Assembly (NCBI GenBank): GCA_021838445.1
Contig: JAKCDU010000007.1
Coordinates: forward strand, 46,970 to 110,969
Direction: 5' to 3'
DNA: 64,000 bases
Source: Actinomycetes bacterium
GTDB taxonomy: Bacteria; Actinomycetota; Acidimicrobiia; Acidimicrobiales; Palsa-688
Positions 1-11,134 of the stretch are shown piece after piece. A program made the translations under genes and the position numbers. How positions within the stretch are numbered: position 1 is the first letter of the stretch; the number at the start of each line of letters is the position of its first letter. The notes under the pieces are model-generated. The model was not told the DNA's origin and ran no database searches. It saw only the letters and a program-made list of their open reading frames with translations.

Positions 1-817
1 TGTAGACGTTGTTCGACCAGTTCTGGATGGTGGTGTAGGTCACCCGGCTGGACGGCTTGCAGATGATCTCCACGACCGCCGAGTGCAGCGAATCGGTGCT
101 GTACACAGGAGCTGAGCAGCCCTCGATGTAGTGCACCTGGGCGCCCTCGTCGGCGATGATCAAGGTCCGCTCGAACTGGCCCATGTTCTCCGAGTTGATC
201 CGGAAGTAGGCCTGCAGGGGCATGTCCACCTTGACCCCCGGTGGCACGTATATGAAGCTCCCGCCCGACCACGCCGCCGTGTTGAGCGCGGCAAACTTGT
301 TGTCATTGGCCGGGATGACCCGACCGAAGTACTGCTTCACCAGTTCGGGGTACTCGCGCAGGGCCGTGTCCATGTCGCAGAACAGCACGCCCAGAGCCTC
401 GAGGTCCTCGCGGTTGCGGTGGTACACGACCTCGCTCTCGTACTGGGCGGTCACCCCTGCGAGGTACTTGCGTTCGGCCTCCGGTATGCCCAGCTTGTCA
501 TAGGTGGACTTGACCGACTCAGGCAGATCCTCCCACTCCCGCACCTGCTGGTCGATGGGCTTCACGTAGTAGAAGATGTCGTTGAAGTCGATGCCGCCCA
601 TGTCGCCCCCCCAGTTGGGCATCGGCCGGCTCTCGAAGTGGCGCAGCGCCTTGAGACGACGCTTGGTCATCCACTCCGGCTCGCCCTTCATCCAAGACAT
701 CTCGCGGACGATGGACTCCGACAGCCCCTTCTTCGGCTTGAAGACATAGAAGTCCTCGACGTCACTCCAGCCCAGCTTGTACCGGCCGAGGTCCAGGTTC
801 GTCGATGTCGTTGCCAT
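1..817 (-). CDS. sufB: Fe-S cluster assembly protein SufB (partial, runs off left edge)
   Basis: Reverse-strand translation from ATG at 817: [50 protein letters not shown]...[55 protein letters not shown]..., characteristic of SufB. Confidence 0.95.
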   Translation of the reverse strand, partial: MATTSTNLDLGRYKLGWSDVEDFYVFKPKKGLSESIVREMSWMKGEPEWMTKRRLKALRHFESRPMPNWGGDMGGIDFNDIFYYVKPIDQQVREWEDLPESVKSTYDKLGIPEAERKYLAGVTAQYESEVVYHRNREDLEALGVLFCDMDTALREYPELVKQYFGRVIPANDNKFAALNTAAWSGGSFIYVPPGVKVDMPLQAYFRINSENMGQFERTLIIADEGAQVHYIEGCSAPVYSTDSLHSAVVEIICKPSSRVTYTTIQNWSNNVY

Positions 818-1045
818 GGGTCGTCAACCTCTCGTCGAGTGAGGCTCATGTTGGGTGAGGCTCGTTGGGGCTCCGCTACGGGGATTTCTCCTACGTAGAT
901 AGTAACAACCTACCGGAGCTGTCCCGGTGAAACTTCGAGTCGGCGTCGGCGCCCGCCCAGGCCGGAAGGCCAGGGATCATCCTCCCATGACTCGGAGCCC
1001 CGACGGTGCTAAAGATGGTCGGGACACTCGGGGAAAGGAGCGCTC

Positions 1046-2509
1046 GTGCCGTTCGAGAGACTGAGCCCCCTCGACGCCGGTTTCCTGCACGTCGAGGATG
1101 GCGTCACCCACATGCACATCGGTTCGGTCTCCATCATGGAGGGGCCTCCTCCCCCCTACGAGGCCTTCCGCGACCGAGTGGCCAGCAAGTTGCCCATGGT
1201 CCGCCGCTACCGCCAGGTGGTCCGCCGGGTGCCCCTCGATCTGGGGCGTCCGGTGTGGGTCGACGACCCCTACTTCAAGATCGAGTACCACATCCGCCAC
1301 ACCGCCCTGCCCTCGCCCGGCAACGAAGCCCAGCTCCAGAACCTGGTCGGTCGGGTCATGGCCCAGCAGCTGGACCGGGACCGACCCCTGTGGGAGATGT
1401 GGATGGTCGAGGGCCTGCCCTCGGACCGCTGGGCCATAATCTCCAAGGTCCACCACTGCATGGTCGACGGGGTGTCGGGCAGCGAACTGCTCGGTCTCAT
1501 CCTCGACCCCGACCCCGACCACGAGGCGGATCCGCCCCTGCCCTGGACACCGGACCCGCCGCCTGCGGACTGGGAGCTCATGGTGGACGCGGTGGCCGGG
1601 ACGCTCTCCAGCCCGGTAGAGATCGGGCGCATGGTGCAGGCCCAGACCCGCCTTCCCCGCCGTCTGGTGGGCCTGGCTCGGGAGACCGTCGGGGCCGTCC
1701 GGGCCACCGCGTCGGCCATGCGGGAGGCCACCACGTCGAGTCTGAACGGACCGCTCGGGCCTCACCGTCGCTGGGTATCGGCCGCCACCACGGTGGCCGA
1801 GGTGAAACACGTGCGCAACCGGCTGGGCGGCTCTTTCAACGATGTCGTCCTGACGGTGATCGCCGGTGGCTTCCGGGACGTCCTGATCGGGCGCGGCGAC
1901 CGAACCGACCTGCCGGTGCGCAGCCTGGTGCCGGTTTCGGTTCGCCCCCGCGACGCCCGGGGCATGGCCGTCGGCGACGGTCGGATGGCCAACCAGATAT
2001 CCGCCTCCTTCGTGGATCTGCCCGTGCACCTCGATGATCCGGTGGGCCGTCTCAACGCCATCCGCACCCAGATGGCCGACCTCAAGGACTCCAAGCAGGC
2101 CCTCGCCGGTGAGGTGCTCAGCTCGCTGTCGGGTTTCGCCCCGCCCATGCTTCTCGCTCTCGCCGGACGACTCGGCACCAAGATCCCCCAGAACATGATC
2201 AACACGGTCACCACCAACGTCCCGGGCCCCCAGGTCCCCCTCTACGCCGTGGGCCGGCGCATGCTCCAGGTGTACCCCTACGTGCCGCTGGGGATACGGA
2301 TGCGGATCGGCGTGGCCATATTCTCCTACGACGGCAACGTCACGTTCGGCATCACCGGGGACTACGACGGGGCCCCTGACATAGAGGTCCTCGGCCGCGG
2401 CATCGAGCGGTCCATGCGCGAGCTTCTATCGGTGGAGCAACCGGCCACGGAGAAAGTCGTGGTCGACCTGCGAGGCCGGCGACGAGTCGGCTCCCCCGAG
2501 CACGCCTGA
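1046..2509 (+). CDS. Wax ester synthase / diacylglycerol acyltransferase (WS/DGAT)
   Basis: 487 aa; N-terminal LSPLDAGFLHVED, catalytic HHCMVDG (HHxxxDG) motif, C-terminal NVPGPQVPLYAVGRRM. Confidence 0.93.
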   Translation: MPFERLSPLDAGFLHVEDGVTHMHIGSVSIMEGPPPPYEAFRDRVASKLPMVRRYRQVVRRVPLDLGRPVWVDDPYFKIEYHIRHTALPSPGNEAQLQNLVGRVMAQQLDRDRPLWEMWMVEGLPSDRWAIISKVHHCMVDGVSGSELLGLILDPDPDHEADPPLPWTPDPPPADWELMVDAVAGTLSSPVEIGRMVQAQTRLPRRLVGLARETVGAVRATASAMREATTSSLNGPLGPHRRWVSAATTVAEVKHVRNRLGGSFNDVVLTVIAGGFRDVLIGRGDRTDLPVRSLVPVSVRPRDARGMAVGDGRMANQISASFVDLPVHLDDPVGRLNAIRTQMADLKDSKQALAGEVLSSLSGFAPPMLLALAGRLGTKIPQNMINTVTTNVPGPQVPLYAVGRRMLQVYPYVPLGIRMRIGVAIFSYDGNVTFGITGDYDGAPDIEVLGRGIERSMRELLSVEQPATEKVVVDLRGRRRVGSPEHA

Positions 2510-2573
2510 CCCGGCACCTCCGCTGGTCGTCGGCTCCGTCCGGGCTGTCACCGTACCGTCACCGATCCCGGCT

Positions 2574-2762
2574 TCAGGCCGGTGGCTGCCTGACCGGGCG
2601 CAGCGATACCGCCAGCGTCGCCAGGGTCATGACCACTCCCACCCCGAGGACGATCCACTTGGTGACATCGGGAGTGACCCAGATGGCCCCGACGATGGGC
2701 GACACGGCCATCAGAAGGGCGAAGAGCATCTCGGCCGGTCTCTCCTGGATGGTCAGCTTCAT
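2574..2762 (-). CDS. Small membrane protein, hypothetical
   Basis: 62-aa product MKLTIQERPAEMLFALLMAVSPIVGAIWVTPDVTKWIVLGVGVVMTLATLAVSLRPVRQPPA with two hydrophobic segments; internal start within the longer ORF 2574..3197. Confidence 0.55.
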   Translation of the reverse strand: MKLTIQERPAEMLFALLMAVSPIVGAIWVTPDVTKWIVLGVGVVMTLATLAVSLRPVRQPPA

Positions 2763-2852
2763 CTCCGAAGCATAACCCCGCACCTCCACTGCAGCCCAAC
2801 TGTCGTCGCCCGAGGGGAGCCGTCCCCGGGTTCGAGGCCCTACCATGCAGCC

Positions 2853-3170
2853 ATGTCCATCATCCGGATCAACGCCATCGATGTCGGGGACGGCCAGGGC
2901 GACGAGTTGGCCCGCCGCTTCGCAGCCAGGGCCGGGGCCGTCGACGATGCTCCTGGTTTCGAGGGATTCGAGCTCCTGCGCCCAACCGACGGCCGCACCA
3001 CATGGCTGGTCATGACCCGCTGGAAGGACGAGAAGTCCTTCAATGACTGGGTGGCCTCCCCGTCCTTCGCCCACGGCCACCGCGGCGCCAATGAGCCCGC
3101 CGGTGACCGGCCGGTCGCAGTCCACAGCGAGCTCTGGAGCTACGAGGTAGAAGATCTCGGGCGGGGCTGA
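2853..3170 (+). CDS. Antibiotic biosynthesis monooxygenase (ABM) / IsdG-MhuD-like family protein
   Basis: 105 aa; pattern ...GFEGFELLRPTDGRTTWLVMTRWKDEKSFNDWVASPSFAHGH typical of the ABM/haem-degrading fold. Confidence 0.8.
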   Translation: MSIIRINAIDVGDGQGDELARRFAARAGAVDDAPGFEGFELLRPTDGRTTWLVMTRWKDEKSFNDWVASPSFAHGHRGANEPAGDRPVAVHSELWSYEVEDLGRG

Positions 3171-3252
3171 TCTCGACCAACCAGTAAATCCCGTCATATA
3201 CCGGAAAAGGGGCTATTGCCTCCCACCGGTCACGCATTACATTCAGCGAATC

Positions 3253-3621
3253 ATGGCCACGACGCCCACCGCCGAAGAACTCCGCCGCCTGTCTACGGCC
3301 GCGGCGCTGATCGCCAAGGCTGAGGCCACCACCTTCCCGGCCGAACAGCAGGCCCTGGCCCTGCGGGCCTATACCGAGTTGGCGGCCTACCTGAACTCGG
3401 TGGAGGCGAAGAATCCCGGCCCCCGGCGCCGTGAGCGGCGGCTCTTCGACCGCCGGGCGGCGGGCGACCCGGGGCGCAACGCGGCCGCCGCAGCCGGCTC
3501 GGGTCCTCCCGGACCGGGATCGTTCGTGTTTCGCGGGCGCAACCATCAGGTGCGGACCGCCTACCGAGCGACGATCATCAAGAAGGACGCGACGGGCGAG
3601 CACGTCAACGTCGGCCTCTGA
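3253..3621 (+). CDS. Hypothetical protein
   Basis: 122-aa ORF in a gap between assigned genes; no recognised motif. Confidence 0.5.
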   Translation: MATTPTAEELRRLSTAAALIAKAEATTFPAEQQALALRAYTELAAYLNSVEAKNPGPRRRERRLFDRRAAGDPGRNAAAAAGSGPPGPGSFVFRGRNHQVRTAYRATIIKKDATGEHVNVGL

Positions 3622-3756
3622 CCGGCGACCCAACCCAATCCGACGCCCATCCAATCAGTAGTCACTCCACGGACTTCACCTACAGCGGCGCCACCGCGCC
3701 GCCCCTCAGGCGAGACCCGGGGCACTGCCGCCCTCAGGCGAGAACGGCGGCGGCCC

Positions 3757-4827
3757 TCAGGGAAGCATCTCCTTCAGCTGGCCGATCAGATTGGCCGGCG
3801 TCTGGTCACCGGTCGGCACAGGCATCACCTGGAGGTGGGTCACCCCGGCCTCGGCGAAGGCCGCGACCCGCTCAGCCACGAACCCGGCCGGCCCGCACAA
3901 CGACGTGAGCCGGAGCATCTCCTCCGGGACGGCGGCCGCCGCCTCCTCCTTGCGACCAGCGAGATACAGGTCCTGTATCGTCTCCGCCTCCTTCTCGAAT
4001 CCGTACCGCTGGGCCAGGGCGTTGTAGTAGTTCCGTCCCCGGGCCCCCATCCCCCCGACGTAAAGGGCCACGGTGGGCCGTGCCAGGTCCCTGATTGCGG
4101 CCACCTCCTCACCCTCGCCGATGGCCAGTAGGCCGCCCGCGGAGATCATGAGAGGATCGAGATCGGGGCTGCGGCGGGCCGCGCCGCGCTTCAAGGAGTC
4201 ACCCCAGACCTCGCCGGCCTTCTCGGGGATGAACATGATGGGCAACCACCCGTCGGCCACCTCGGCGGTCATGGCCACGTTCTGGTCGCCCAGGGACGCC
4301 ACCCAGATAGGTATCCGGGGTCGCACCGGATGGGCGATGATCTTCAACGGTTTGCCCAGACCGGTACCCTGACCTTCGGGAAGGGGCATCTGGTAGTAGC
4401 GGCCGGTGTGCTCGAGGGGCGCTTGTCGAGCCCAGATATGCCGGCAGACTGACACTATCTCCCTGGTTCTGCCGAGCGGAGCGTCGTAGGGAACCCCGTG
4501 GAATCCCTCGATCACCTGAGGACCGGATGCCCCGAGTCCGAGATGGAAGCGCCCTTCGGACAGGGCGTCCACACCCGCTGCGGTCATGGCCAGCAGAGTG
4601 GGTGTGCGGGTGTAGATCGGCAGGATTCCCGAACCGATCTCCACCCGCTCGGTCAGCGCCGCCAGATAGCCCATGAGGCTGGGACCGTCGAAGCCGTAGG
4701 CCTCGGCCACCCAAACGAGGTCGAGCCCCGCCTTCTCCATCTCCGACACCCGCCGGGCCGATTCCTTGAACCCCCCGGCGTAACTCAATGCGGTCGCGAT
4801 CCTCATACCGTTGACCATAGCAACCAC
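3757..4827 (-). CDS. LLM-class F420-dependent oxidoreductase
   Basis: 356 aa luciferase-like: GLDLVWVAEAYGFDGPSLMGYLAALTERVEIGSGILPIYTRTPTLLAMTAAGVDALSEGRFHLGLGASGPQVIEGFHG. Confidence 0.9.
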   Translation of the reverse strand: MVAMVNGMRIATALSYAGGFKESARRVSEMEKAGLDLVWVAEAYGFDGPSLMGYLAALTERVEIGSGILPIYTRTPTLLAMTAAGVDALSEGRFHLGLGASGPQVIEGFHGVPYDAPLGRTREIVSVCRHIWARQAPLEHTGRYYQMPLPEGQGTGLGKPLKIIAHPVRPRIPIWVASLGDQNVAMTAEVADGWLPIMFIPEKAGEVWGDSLKRGAARRSPDLDPLMISAGGLLAIGEGEEVAAIRDLARPTVALYVGGMGARGRNYYNALAQRYGFEKEAETIQDLYLAGRKEEAAAAVPEEMLRLTSLCGPAGFVAERVAAFAEAGVTHLQVMPVPTGDQTPANLIGQLKEMLP

Positions 4828-4921
4828 CCTCTGCGCTGGTCCGAGGTGGCGTTCGCCGCCGAGATCACCGTGTCACCCCCCAAGGGCGTGACACGGCTCG
4901 GTCCTGGGTAGCTTTGCCACT

Positions 4922-5854
4922 GTGGATCGTTTCATCGATCGGATCGACGCTGCCCAGCGGCGGTGGAAGCTGACCTCTTTCGCGTGGGGGGTGCAGAAGA
5001 AGTACAGCGACGACCGAGGTGGCTACTTGGCCGCTCTGGTCACCTACTACGGCTTCCTATCCATTTTTCCGCTGCTGCTGGCCGCCTTCACCGTCATCGC
5101 CTACGTGCTGCACGGCGACCGCTCAGCCGCGGCATCACTCCAGGCCCATATCAGGAGCTACCCCGTGATCGACCAGATCGCTCCGGGCCTGAGCAAAGGC
5201 ACCCTCAACGGATCGCCGGTGGCGCTCGTCGTAGGGGTGCTCGGGCTCATCTGGGGCTCGCAGGGCTTGGCCCAGGCCGCCCAGTTCACCATGCAAGAAG
5301 CATGGAACGTGCCCAACCGGGAGCGACCAGGATTCGTCCCCCGTACCCTGAAAAGCTTCGGCTGGTATGCCGTATTCGGCTTCGGTGCGCTGATCGCCAC
5401 GTTCATCACGTCGCTCGGCCGGGCGTTGAGCTGGGCGGGAGGGGACATCCTCTCGACGCTGGCGTCGATGCTGTTCGACGTGTTCATCTTCAGCGTCTCG
5501 TTCTGGATCCTGACCCCGTCGGGTATCGCTGTGAAGGACCTTCTACCTGGCGCTGCGGTAGCCGGCGTGATGTGGGCCGTGCTGACCGGGGTCGGCGTCA
5601 GCCTCACCGGGCACCTCGCCCACGCCAATCCGATGTACGGAAGCTTCGCCGCCGTCCTCGGGCTACTGGCCCTCATCTACCTGAACGCCCGCATCACCAT
5701 CTACTGTGTCGAAGCCAACGTGGTCCGTCGCGACCACCTGTGGCCCCGGTCGCTCACCGACCGCAACCTGACTGCCGCCGATCGGCGTCAGCTGGACGAC
5801 CTGGCCGCCAAGGAAGAGCGCGTCGAGCGCGAGCAGATCACCGTCGAGGTCTAG
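4922..5854 (+). CDS. YihY/virulence factor BrkB family membrane protein
   Basis: 310 aa; DRGGYLAALVTYYGFLSIFPLLLAAFTVI...LAALVTYYGF, multiple TM segments, C-terminal ALIYLNARITIYCVEANVV. Confidence 0.88.
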   Translation: MDRFIDRIDAAQRRWKLTSFAWGVQKKYSDDRGGYLAALVTYYGFLSIFPLLLAAFTVIAYVLHGDRSAAASLQAHIRSYPVIDQIAPGLSKGTLNGSPVALVVGVLGLIWGSQGLAQAAQFTMQEAWNVPNRERPGFVPRTLKSFGWYAVFGFGALIATFITSLGRALSWAGGDILSTLASMLFDVFIFSVSFWILTPSGIAVKDLLPGAAVAGVMWAVLTGVGVSLTGHLAHANPMYGSFAAVLGLLALIYLNARITIYCVEANVVRRDHLWPRSLTDRNLTAADRRQLDDLAAKEERVEREQITVEV

Positions 5855-6102
5855 CCCTCAGACTCTCCCAACGGGCCCGCGAGCTCGTCCTCCATGCCCG
5901 CCGCCGCCGCCCAGGAACCGGGGTCGGCGGGATCAGCCACGAACACCACCGGCGGGACGGGCCGCTCTCGGTCACGGGGACCCTCCCGTTCGCCCCCACC
6001 GCCGAGCTCGGCGCCATCGGCTGAGTCCGGACCCACCACGAGCACCGTGCGGTGGCCACGCGACCAGGCTCGGCGGGCGACCACTGGATCTGTGGTGGGC
6101 AC
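5851..6102 (-). CDS. Hypothetical protein
   Basis: 83-aa ORF between convergent/divergent neighbours; no family recognised. Confidence 0.3.
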   Translation of the reverse strand: MPTTDPVVARRAWSRGHRTVLVVGPDSADGAELGGGGEREGPRDRERPVPPVVFVADPADPGSWAAAAGMEDELAGPLGESEG

Positions 6103-6164
6103 GACGCCGACGCTAGCCGACCCCGTTCCCCACGTCCGGCAGCACCTGGCAGGCTGTTCAGGTC

Positions 6165-8276
6165 ATGAGCCCGCCCCAGCCTCCCCGCGCCCGCCGACTA
6201 CCGCATGCAGTCAACTCCCACGGGGTGACCCGCAACGACGACTGGCACTGGCTGCGAGACCGCGAAGATCCAGAGGTCATCGCCTACCTCGAGGCGGAGA
6301 ACGTCTACACCGACGCCGTGATGGCCCCGACGCTCGGCCTGCAGCAGGAACTGTTCGAGGGAATCAGAGCCAGGGTGCGCGAAACCGATGCGTCCGCTCC
6401 CGTCCGATCCGGGGGCTGGTGGTACTACACCCGGACCGAGGAGGGGCAGCAGTACCCCATCATGTGTCGGCGGCCCGATCCCGAACGCCGGCTGGAGGCA
6501 GCGGCGGTCGCCTCTGAGGCCCGCGACGGCCTCCCGCCCGACGAAGTGGTCATCCTCGACGAGAACGTGCTGGCCGGGGGCGACTACCTGGCCCTGGGTG
6601 TCTTCGACATCAGCCCCGACCACTCGGTCCTGGCCTACGCCACCGATCTCGACGGCTCGGAGGTCTACACCCTGCGCTTCCGTTCCCTCGACTCCCTCGA
6701 GGACCTACCCGACACGATCGAAGGCGTCTACTACGGGTCGGCCTGGTCGGCTCGGGGCCAGGTGTTCTACTACGTGAAACCGGACGAGGCCATGCGCCCC
6801 TACCAGGTGTGGCGCCACCTGCTCGGCACCGAGGCGGACCACGACGTCCTCGTCTACCAGGAGGATGACGAACGATTCTTCGTCAGCGTGTACCTGTCAC
6901 GATCTCGACGACGGATCGTCATCGACTCCGACAGCAAGACCTCGTCGGAGGTCCGATGGCTCGACGCCGACGCGGTGGACGCCGGCGAATCGACGGTCCT
7001 CCTGGCCCGACAGCCGGGCGTCGAGCACCGGGCCGAGCACGACGGCGACGGCTGGCTGATCCTGACCAACCAGCCCGGTCCGGGCGGACGCCCCGCCACC
7101 AACTTCGAGCTTCACCGCCTCGACGACAGCGGCGACCAGCGGGTGATCCTGGCTCACCGCGACGACGTGAAACTCGAGCACGTGGACGCCTTCGCCTCCT
7201 TCGTCGCGGTCGGCGAGCGGTCCTGCACCGACGGCCTGGAGCGGCTCCGGATACTCGGGCGCGACGGCTCTCAGGACATCGTGCCGCAGCCGGAGTCCGT
7301 CTACAGCCTGCTCGGCGGCGAGAACCCCGAGTGGGACCAGGACACCTACCGCTTCGGCTACACCTCTCTCGTCACGCCCCGCACCGCGGTCGACTACCGG
7401 GTCACGGACGAAAGTCGCCAGGTCGTGTGGTCTCAGTCGGTCCCCGGCTACGACCCGACCCGGTACGAGACCCAGCGCTTGTGGGCCACCGCGCCCGATG
7501 GGGCTCAGGTTCCGATCTCGGTGCTCGCCCGCCGGGACCTGCGACGCGACGGCACCGCCCCGGGCCTGCTGTACGGCTACGGGGCCTACGAGATGAGCGT
7601 GGACCCGACCTTCTCCGTAGCTGCTCTCAACCTGGTGGAACGCGGCACCGTATATGCCATCGCCCACGTGCGCGGCGGCGGCGAGCTGGGCCGGCGCTGG
7701 TACGAGCAGGGTCGTATGGAGCACAAGGTCAACACCTTCACCGACTTCGTGGCCGCGGCCGAGACGCTGATCGCCCAAGGCTGGGTTCACCGCGACCGCC
7801 TCGCCGCCCGCGGGGGCAGCGCCGGCGGCCTGCTCATGGGAGCGGTGGTGAACCTGCGCCCGGACCTGTGGCGGGCGGTGGTAGCTGAAGTCCCCTTCGT
7901 GGACGTGGTCACCACCATGTCGGATACCACCCTTCCCCTTACCGTCACCGAGTGGGAGGAGTGGGGCGACCCCCTCCACGACCCCGAAGCGTTGGCCCGG
8001 ATGCTCGGCTACTCGCCCTATGACAATGTGGCCCCCCGGGCCACCTACCCGGCCATCTACGCCACGGCCGGTCTGAACGACCCGAGGGTGGGCTTCTGGG
8101 AGCCGGCCAAGTGGGTCGCCCGGTTGAGGTCAGTGGGCGCAGGTGGCCCGGACCGTCCGATCCTCCTGCGCACCGAATTGGGCGCCGGACACGGCGGCCC
8201 ATCCGGCCGCTACGACATCTGGAGGGACGAGGCGCGGGTCCAGGCCTTTATTCTGTCCCAGACCGGCTCTTCGTGA
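6165..8276 (+). CDS. ptrB: Oligopeptidase B / prolyl oligopeptidase family (S9A) peptidase
   Basis: 703 aa; [23 protein letters not shown]-terminus, [20 protein letters not shown] nucleophile elbow. Confidence 0.93.
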   Translation: MSPPQPPRARRLPHAVNSHGVTRNDDWHWLRDREDPEVIAYLEAENVYTDAVMAPTLGLQQELFEGIRARVRETDASAPVRSGGWWYYTRTEEGQQYPIMCRRPDPERRLEAAAVASEARDGLPPDEVVILDENVLAGGDYLALGVFDISPDHSVLAYATDLDGSEVYTLRFRSLDSLEDLPDTIEGVYYGSAWSARGQVFYYVKPDEAMRPYQVWRHLLGTEADHDVLVYQEDDERFFVSVYLSRSRRRIVIDSDSKTSSEVRWLDADAVDAGESTVLLARQPGVEHRAEHDGDGWLILTNQPGPGGRPATNFELHRLDDSGDQRVILAHRDDVKLEHVDAFASFVAVGERSCTDGLERLRILGRDGSQDIVPQPESVYSLLGGENPEWDQDTYRFGYTSLVTPRTAVDYRVTDESRQVVWSQSVPGYDPTRYETQRLWATAPDGAQVPISVLARRDLRRDGTAPGLLYGYGAYEMSVDPTFSVAALNLVERGTVYAIAHVRGGGELGRRWYEQGRMEHKVNTFTDFVAAAETLIAQGWVHRDRLAARGGSAGGLLMGAVVNLRPDLWRAVVAEVPFVDVVTTMSDTTLPLTVTEWEEWGDPLHDPEALARMLGYSPYDNVAPRATYPAIYATAGLNDPRVGFWEPAKWVARLRSVGAGGPDRPILLRTELGAGHGGPSGRYDIWRDEARVQAFILSQTGSS

Positions 8277-10062
8277 TCGCCCCCCGGCCGTCACGCAGGT
8301 CCACGACCGGGGTGGCGTGGCGCATCTCGGCCTGGGTGAGCACGTCGGTTATCTCGACCCCTATCAGCTCCTCCCGCTCGAGCAGGGCGTCGCGCAGGGC
8401 CGCCACGAGGTAGGAGTGATCTGACAGCAGGGTCCGCACCTCATCCCGGGCCCGGTCCAAGATGGCGTCCATCTGGGCCCGGCTGGACTCGTCTGACAGC
8501 ACCTTGGCCACGATGTTGACCGCCGCTCCCCCACCGCGAGCCGCGTCGAGCGAGATCAGGGAGTGCCCCATCCCGAAACTGCCGATCATCTGGGCCGCCG
8601 CTTCGGTGGCGGCCTGAAGATCACCGCTCACTCCGCTACTCGTGTCACCGAAGAACACCTCCTCGGCGGCCAAGCCCCCCATGGCGATCCGGATGAGACC
8701 CTCGATCTCCGAGCGGGTCCGGGTGTAGCGCTCCTCGGGCTCGGAATGGGCGAGCAGACCCAGGGCCACGCTGCGTTTGATGATCGACAGCACCTCGAGC
8801 TTGCGCTCCGGGGCCACGAGCCAGGCCGTCACCGCGTGGCCGGCCTCGTGGGTGGCGATCGTGATCCGCTCCTGCTCGGCGTAGGCAGTGGGCTGGGCCA
8901 AGCCCAACTCGGTGGTCATCTTGGCCCGCTGGAGATCTTCCCAACTCAGCCGGTCGGACCCTCTCCGCAGGGCCCAGACGAGGGCCTCGTCGAGCAGGTG
9001 CTCGATCATCACCGGCGAGTAACCCATGGTGGTCGCCGCCAGCGTCTCGCGGCACTCATCGGTGTCGAGCTCGCTGCTGTGGGATTTGCGCTCCAGGTAA
9101 TAGTCGATGATGTCCCGCCGGCCGGCCCTGCTAGGTAGGTCGACGGTGATGGTCCGGTCGAACCGGCCGGGACGCATGAGCGCCGGATCGAGGTCCCCGG
9201 CCCGGTTGGTGGCCCCGATGACCAGGATGTTGGGCGCCTGGCTCACCGGCTTCTTGACGACTCGTCCGGCCGGCAGCCAGCGGTTCAACAGATCGATGAA
9301 GGCGCCCTTCACTCTCGCCGAGGTACTCGGCTCGTCGAAGGACTGGAGCTGGATCAACAGCTCGTTGACCACCCCGGACAGGCCCTCGCCGTTGCCCGTG
9401 CCGAGCCCCGATCGGGCCCCTCCGATGGCGTCGAACTCCTCGATGAAGCCGATGGCCCCGCCCTCGCGCCGAGCGTATTTCCGAAGCGCCTTGAAGTACG
9501 ACCGGATGCGTCGCCCGGTCATCCCGTAGAAGTGCGACTGGAACGCCGTCGATGACACGAAGAGGAACGGGACGTTGGCCTCGGCCGCCATAGCCTTGGC
9601 GATGAAGGTCTTGCCGGTCCCCGGCGGCCCCTCGAACAGGACCGCTCGCCGGGGGTTGCCGCCCATACGCTCGTTGAAGGTCCGGTAGGCCAGGAAGAGG
9701 TTGAGGGTCTTGACCACCTCCTCGACCACGACATCCGCACCTTTGACATCCGACAGCCGTACCCCGGTCTCCTCCGGACGGTAGAGGACGTGGGGCGAAC
9801 GGCCGGCGCCGATCACGGGCAGCAGGACGCTCACCAGCAGGACTGCGAGCAGCACGATGGCCGGGAGATAGGTACCCAGCCAGCTCGGCGCGCCCAGGTG
9901 GGGCCAGGCCACCACCCCGACGTCGTGGAGGACCAGGACCATGAGCGCCAGCAGCAGCAGCAGCGACAGTCGCTTGAAGCGACGCTGGCGGTGGCCCTCC
10001 CGGGCGTCCGAAACATCGGCGGAGCGGAGCACCTCCGCATTGGCCAGGGTCAACGTGTCCAT
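8248..10062 (-). CDS. Divergent FtsH-like AAA+ zinc metalloprotease
   Basis: 604 aa; N-terminal TM segments, Walker A GPPGTGKT, SRH RPGRFDRTITVDLP, HEAGH zinc motif; Walker B reads GFIEEFDAIG. Confidence 0.88.
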   Translation of the reverse strand: MDTLTLANAEVLRSADVSDAREGHRQRRFKRLSLLLLLALMVLVLHDVGVVAWPHLGAPSWLGTYLPAIVLLAVLLVSVLLPVIGAGRSPHVLYRPEETGVRLSDVKGADVVVEEVVKTLNLFLAYRTFNERMGGNPRRAVLFEGPPGTGKTFIAKAMAAEANVPFLFVSSTAFQSHFYGMTGRRIRSYFKALRKYARREGGAIGFIEEFDAIGGARSGLGTGNGEGLSGVVNELLIQLQSFDEPSTSARVKGAFIDLLNRWLPAGRVVKKPVSQAPNILVIGATNRAGDLDPALMRPGRFDRTITVDLPSRAGRRDIIDYYLERKSHSSELDTDECRETLAATTMGYSPVMIEHLLDEALVWALRRGSDRLSWEDLQRAKMTTELGLAQPTAYAEQERITIATHEAGHAVTAWLVAPERKLEVLSIIKRSVALGLLAHSEPEERYTRTRSEIEGLIRIAMGGLAAEEVFFGDTSSGVSGDLQAATEAAAQMIGSFGMGHSLISLDAARGGGAAVNIVAKVLSDESSRAQMDAILDRARDEVRTLLSDHSYLVAALRDALLEREELIGVEITDVLTQAEMRHATPVVDLRDGRGAITKSRSGTE

Positions 10063-10215
10063 CGTGAGCCTTCCCCTCGCTTTCCGCCGCAGCGTTGACC
10101 AAACCTAGAGCCGGTCCTACCGCCGATGCCTCCTTCTCCATCCAATTTCCGGCTTTTCCGGTTGGTCGGGACCCGAACGGGAGGGAGCCCCTGCAGTAAA
10201 CCCCTGCCGGAGCCC

Positions 10216-11064
10216 CTACAGGAAGAGTCTCAGGCCCTCGGAGGCGGCGATCACCTCGGGTCCCCGGCCTCCCATGGCGGCCCGCGCATCGGTCACGATC
10301 CGGTCGAGCTCCTCGTCATCGTGGGCGGGGTCGTGGTGGAACAGCGCCACCCGGCGGACGCCGGCCTGCGCAGCCACGCGCAGGGCATAGTCCACGGTGC
10401 AGTGACCCCAGTGGCTCTTCTCGGCGAACTCGGCCGACGTGTACTGAGCGTCGTGGATGAGCAGATCGGCCGACTCGGCGAGCTCGAGGACCGGTTCGGC
10501 CACGGTCTCGAGATCCAGCGGCGCCTGGTGGTCGCTTATGTAGGTCACAACCCGGCCGTGCCAGGTCACCCGGTATCCCACCGTCACCCCGGTGTGGGGG
10601 ACCGGGCGAACCATCACGTCGGCCTCACCCACCCGGAACTGGTCCTTGAGAACCTCGTGGAAGCTGTAGTCGCCGCGGAGGTCGCCGATCCGCACCGGGA
10701 AGTACGGCGGCCGCATGAAGTCGTCGATCTGCTGGCGGAGGGTGCCTGATTCGGGCTGAGGACCGTAGATGCGCAAGCGGGCGCCGGGCCGGTCCGCGGG
10801 CGGGAAGAAAGGCAAACCCTGGACGTGGTCCCAGTGGATGTGGGTCACCAGCGCCGTCGCCGAGAAGGACCCGTCCAGGGGTTGGGTGTCGCCGAAAGCC
10901 CGCAATCCGGTGCCGAGATCGAACACGAGCGGTTCCTCACCGGCGGCTGTGACCGCCACACAGGCGGTGTTGCCGCCGTAGCGCGCGTTCTCCCTCGACG
11001 GGCAGGGACAGGATCCCCGGACACCGTAGAACGTCAGCTCCAACTGGTGACCACTCCCGTCCAC
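10216..11064 (-). CDS. MBL-fold metallo-hydrolase
   Basis: 282 aa; YGVRGSCPCPS, THIHWDHVQGLPFF (HxHxDH-type), LIHDAQYTSAEF. Confidence 0.88.
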   Translation of the reverse strand: MDGSGHQLELTFYGVRGSCPCPSRENARYGGNTACVAVTAAGEEPLVFDLGTGLRAFGDTQPLDGSFSATALVTHIHWDHVQGLPFFPPADRPGARLRIYGPQPESGTLRQQIDDFMRPPYFPVRIGDLRGDYSFHEVLKDQFRVGEADVMVRPVPHTGVTVGYRVTWHGRVVTYISDHQAPLDLETVAEPVLELAESADLLIHDAQYTSAEFAEKSHWGHCTVDYALRVAAQAGVRRVALFHHDPAHDDEELDRIVTDARAAMGGRGPEVIAASEGLRLFL

Positions 11065-11134
11065 GCTTACGAGACGTTAGCTACGGCCGTACCCGAGACG
11101 TCGGCAGTGTGACCGAAACCACAGGTGGGGCCGC

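Noticed and set aside
835-880. Direct repeats gtgaggctc near the sufB promoter as a regulator site
   Set aside because: Only two short copies with no symmetry; no support for a defined regulator site.
977-2029. Long minus-strand ORF (350 aa) opposite the WS/DGAT gene, and many similar antisense ORFs across the window
   Set aside because: Low-complexity Arg/Gly/His-rich translations typical of antisense frames in high-GC DNA; the opposite strand has clear family motifs.
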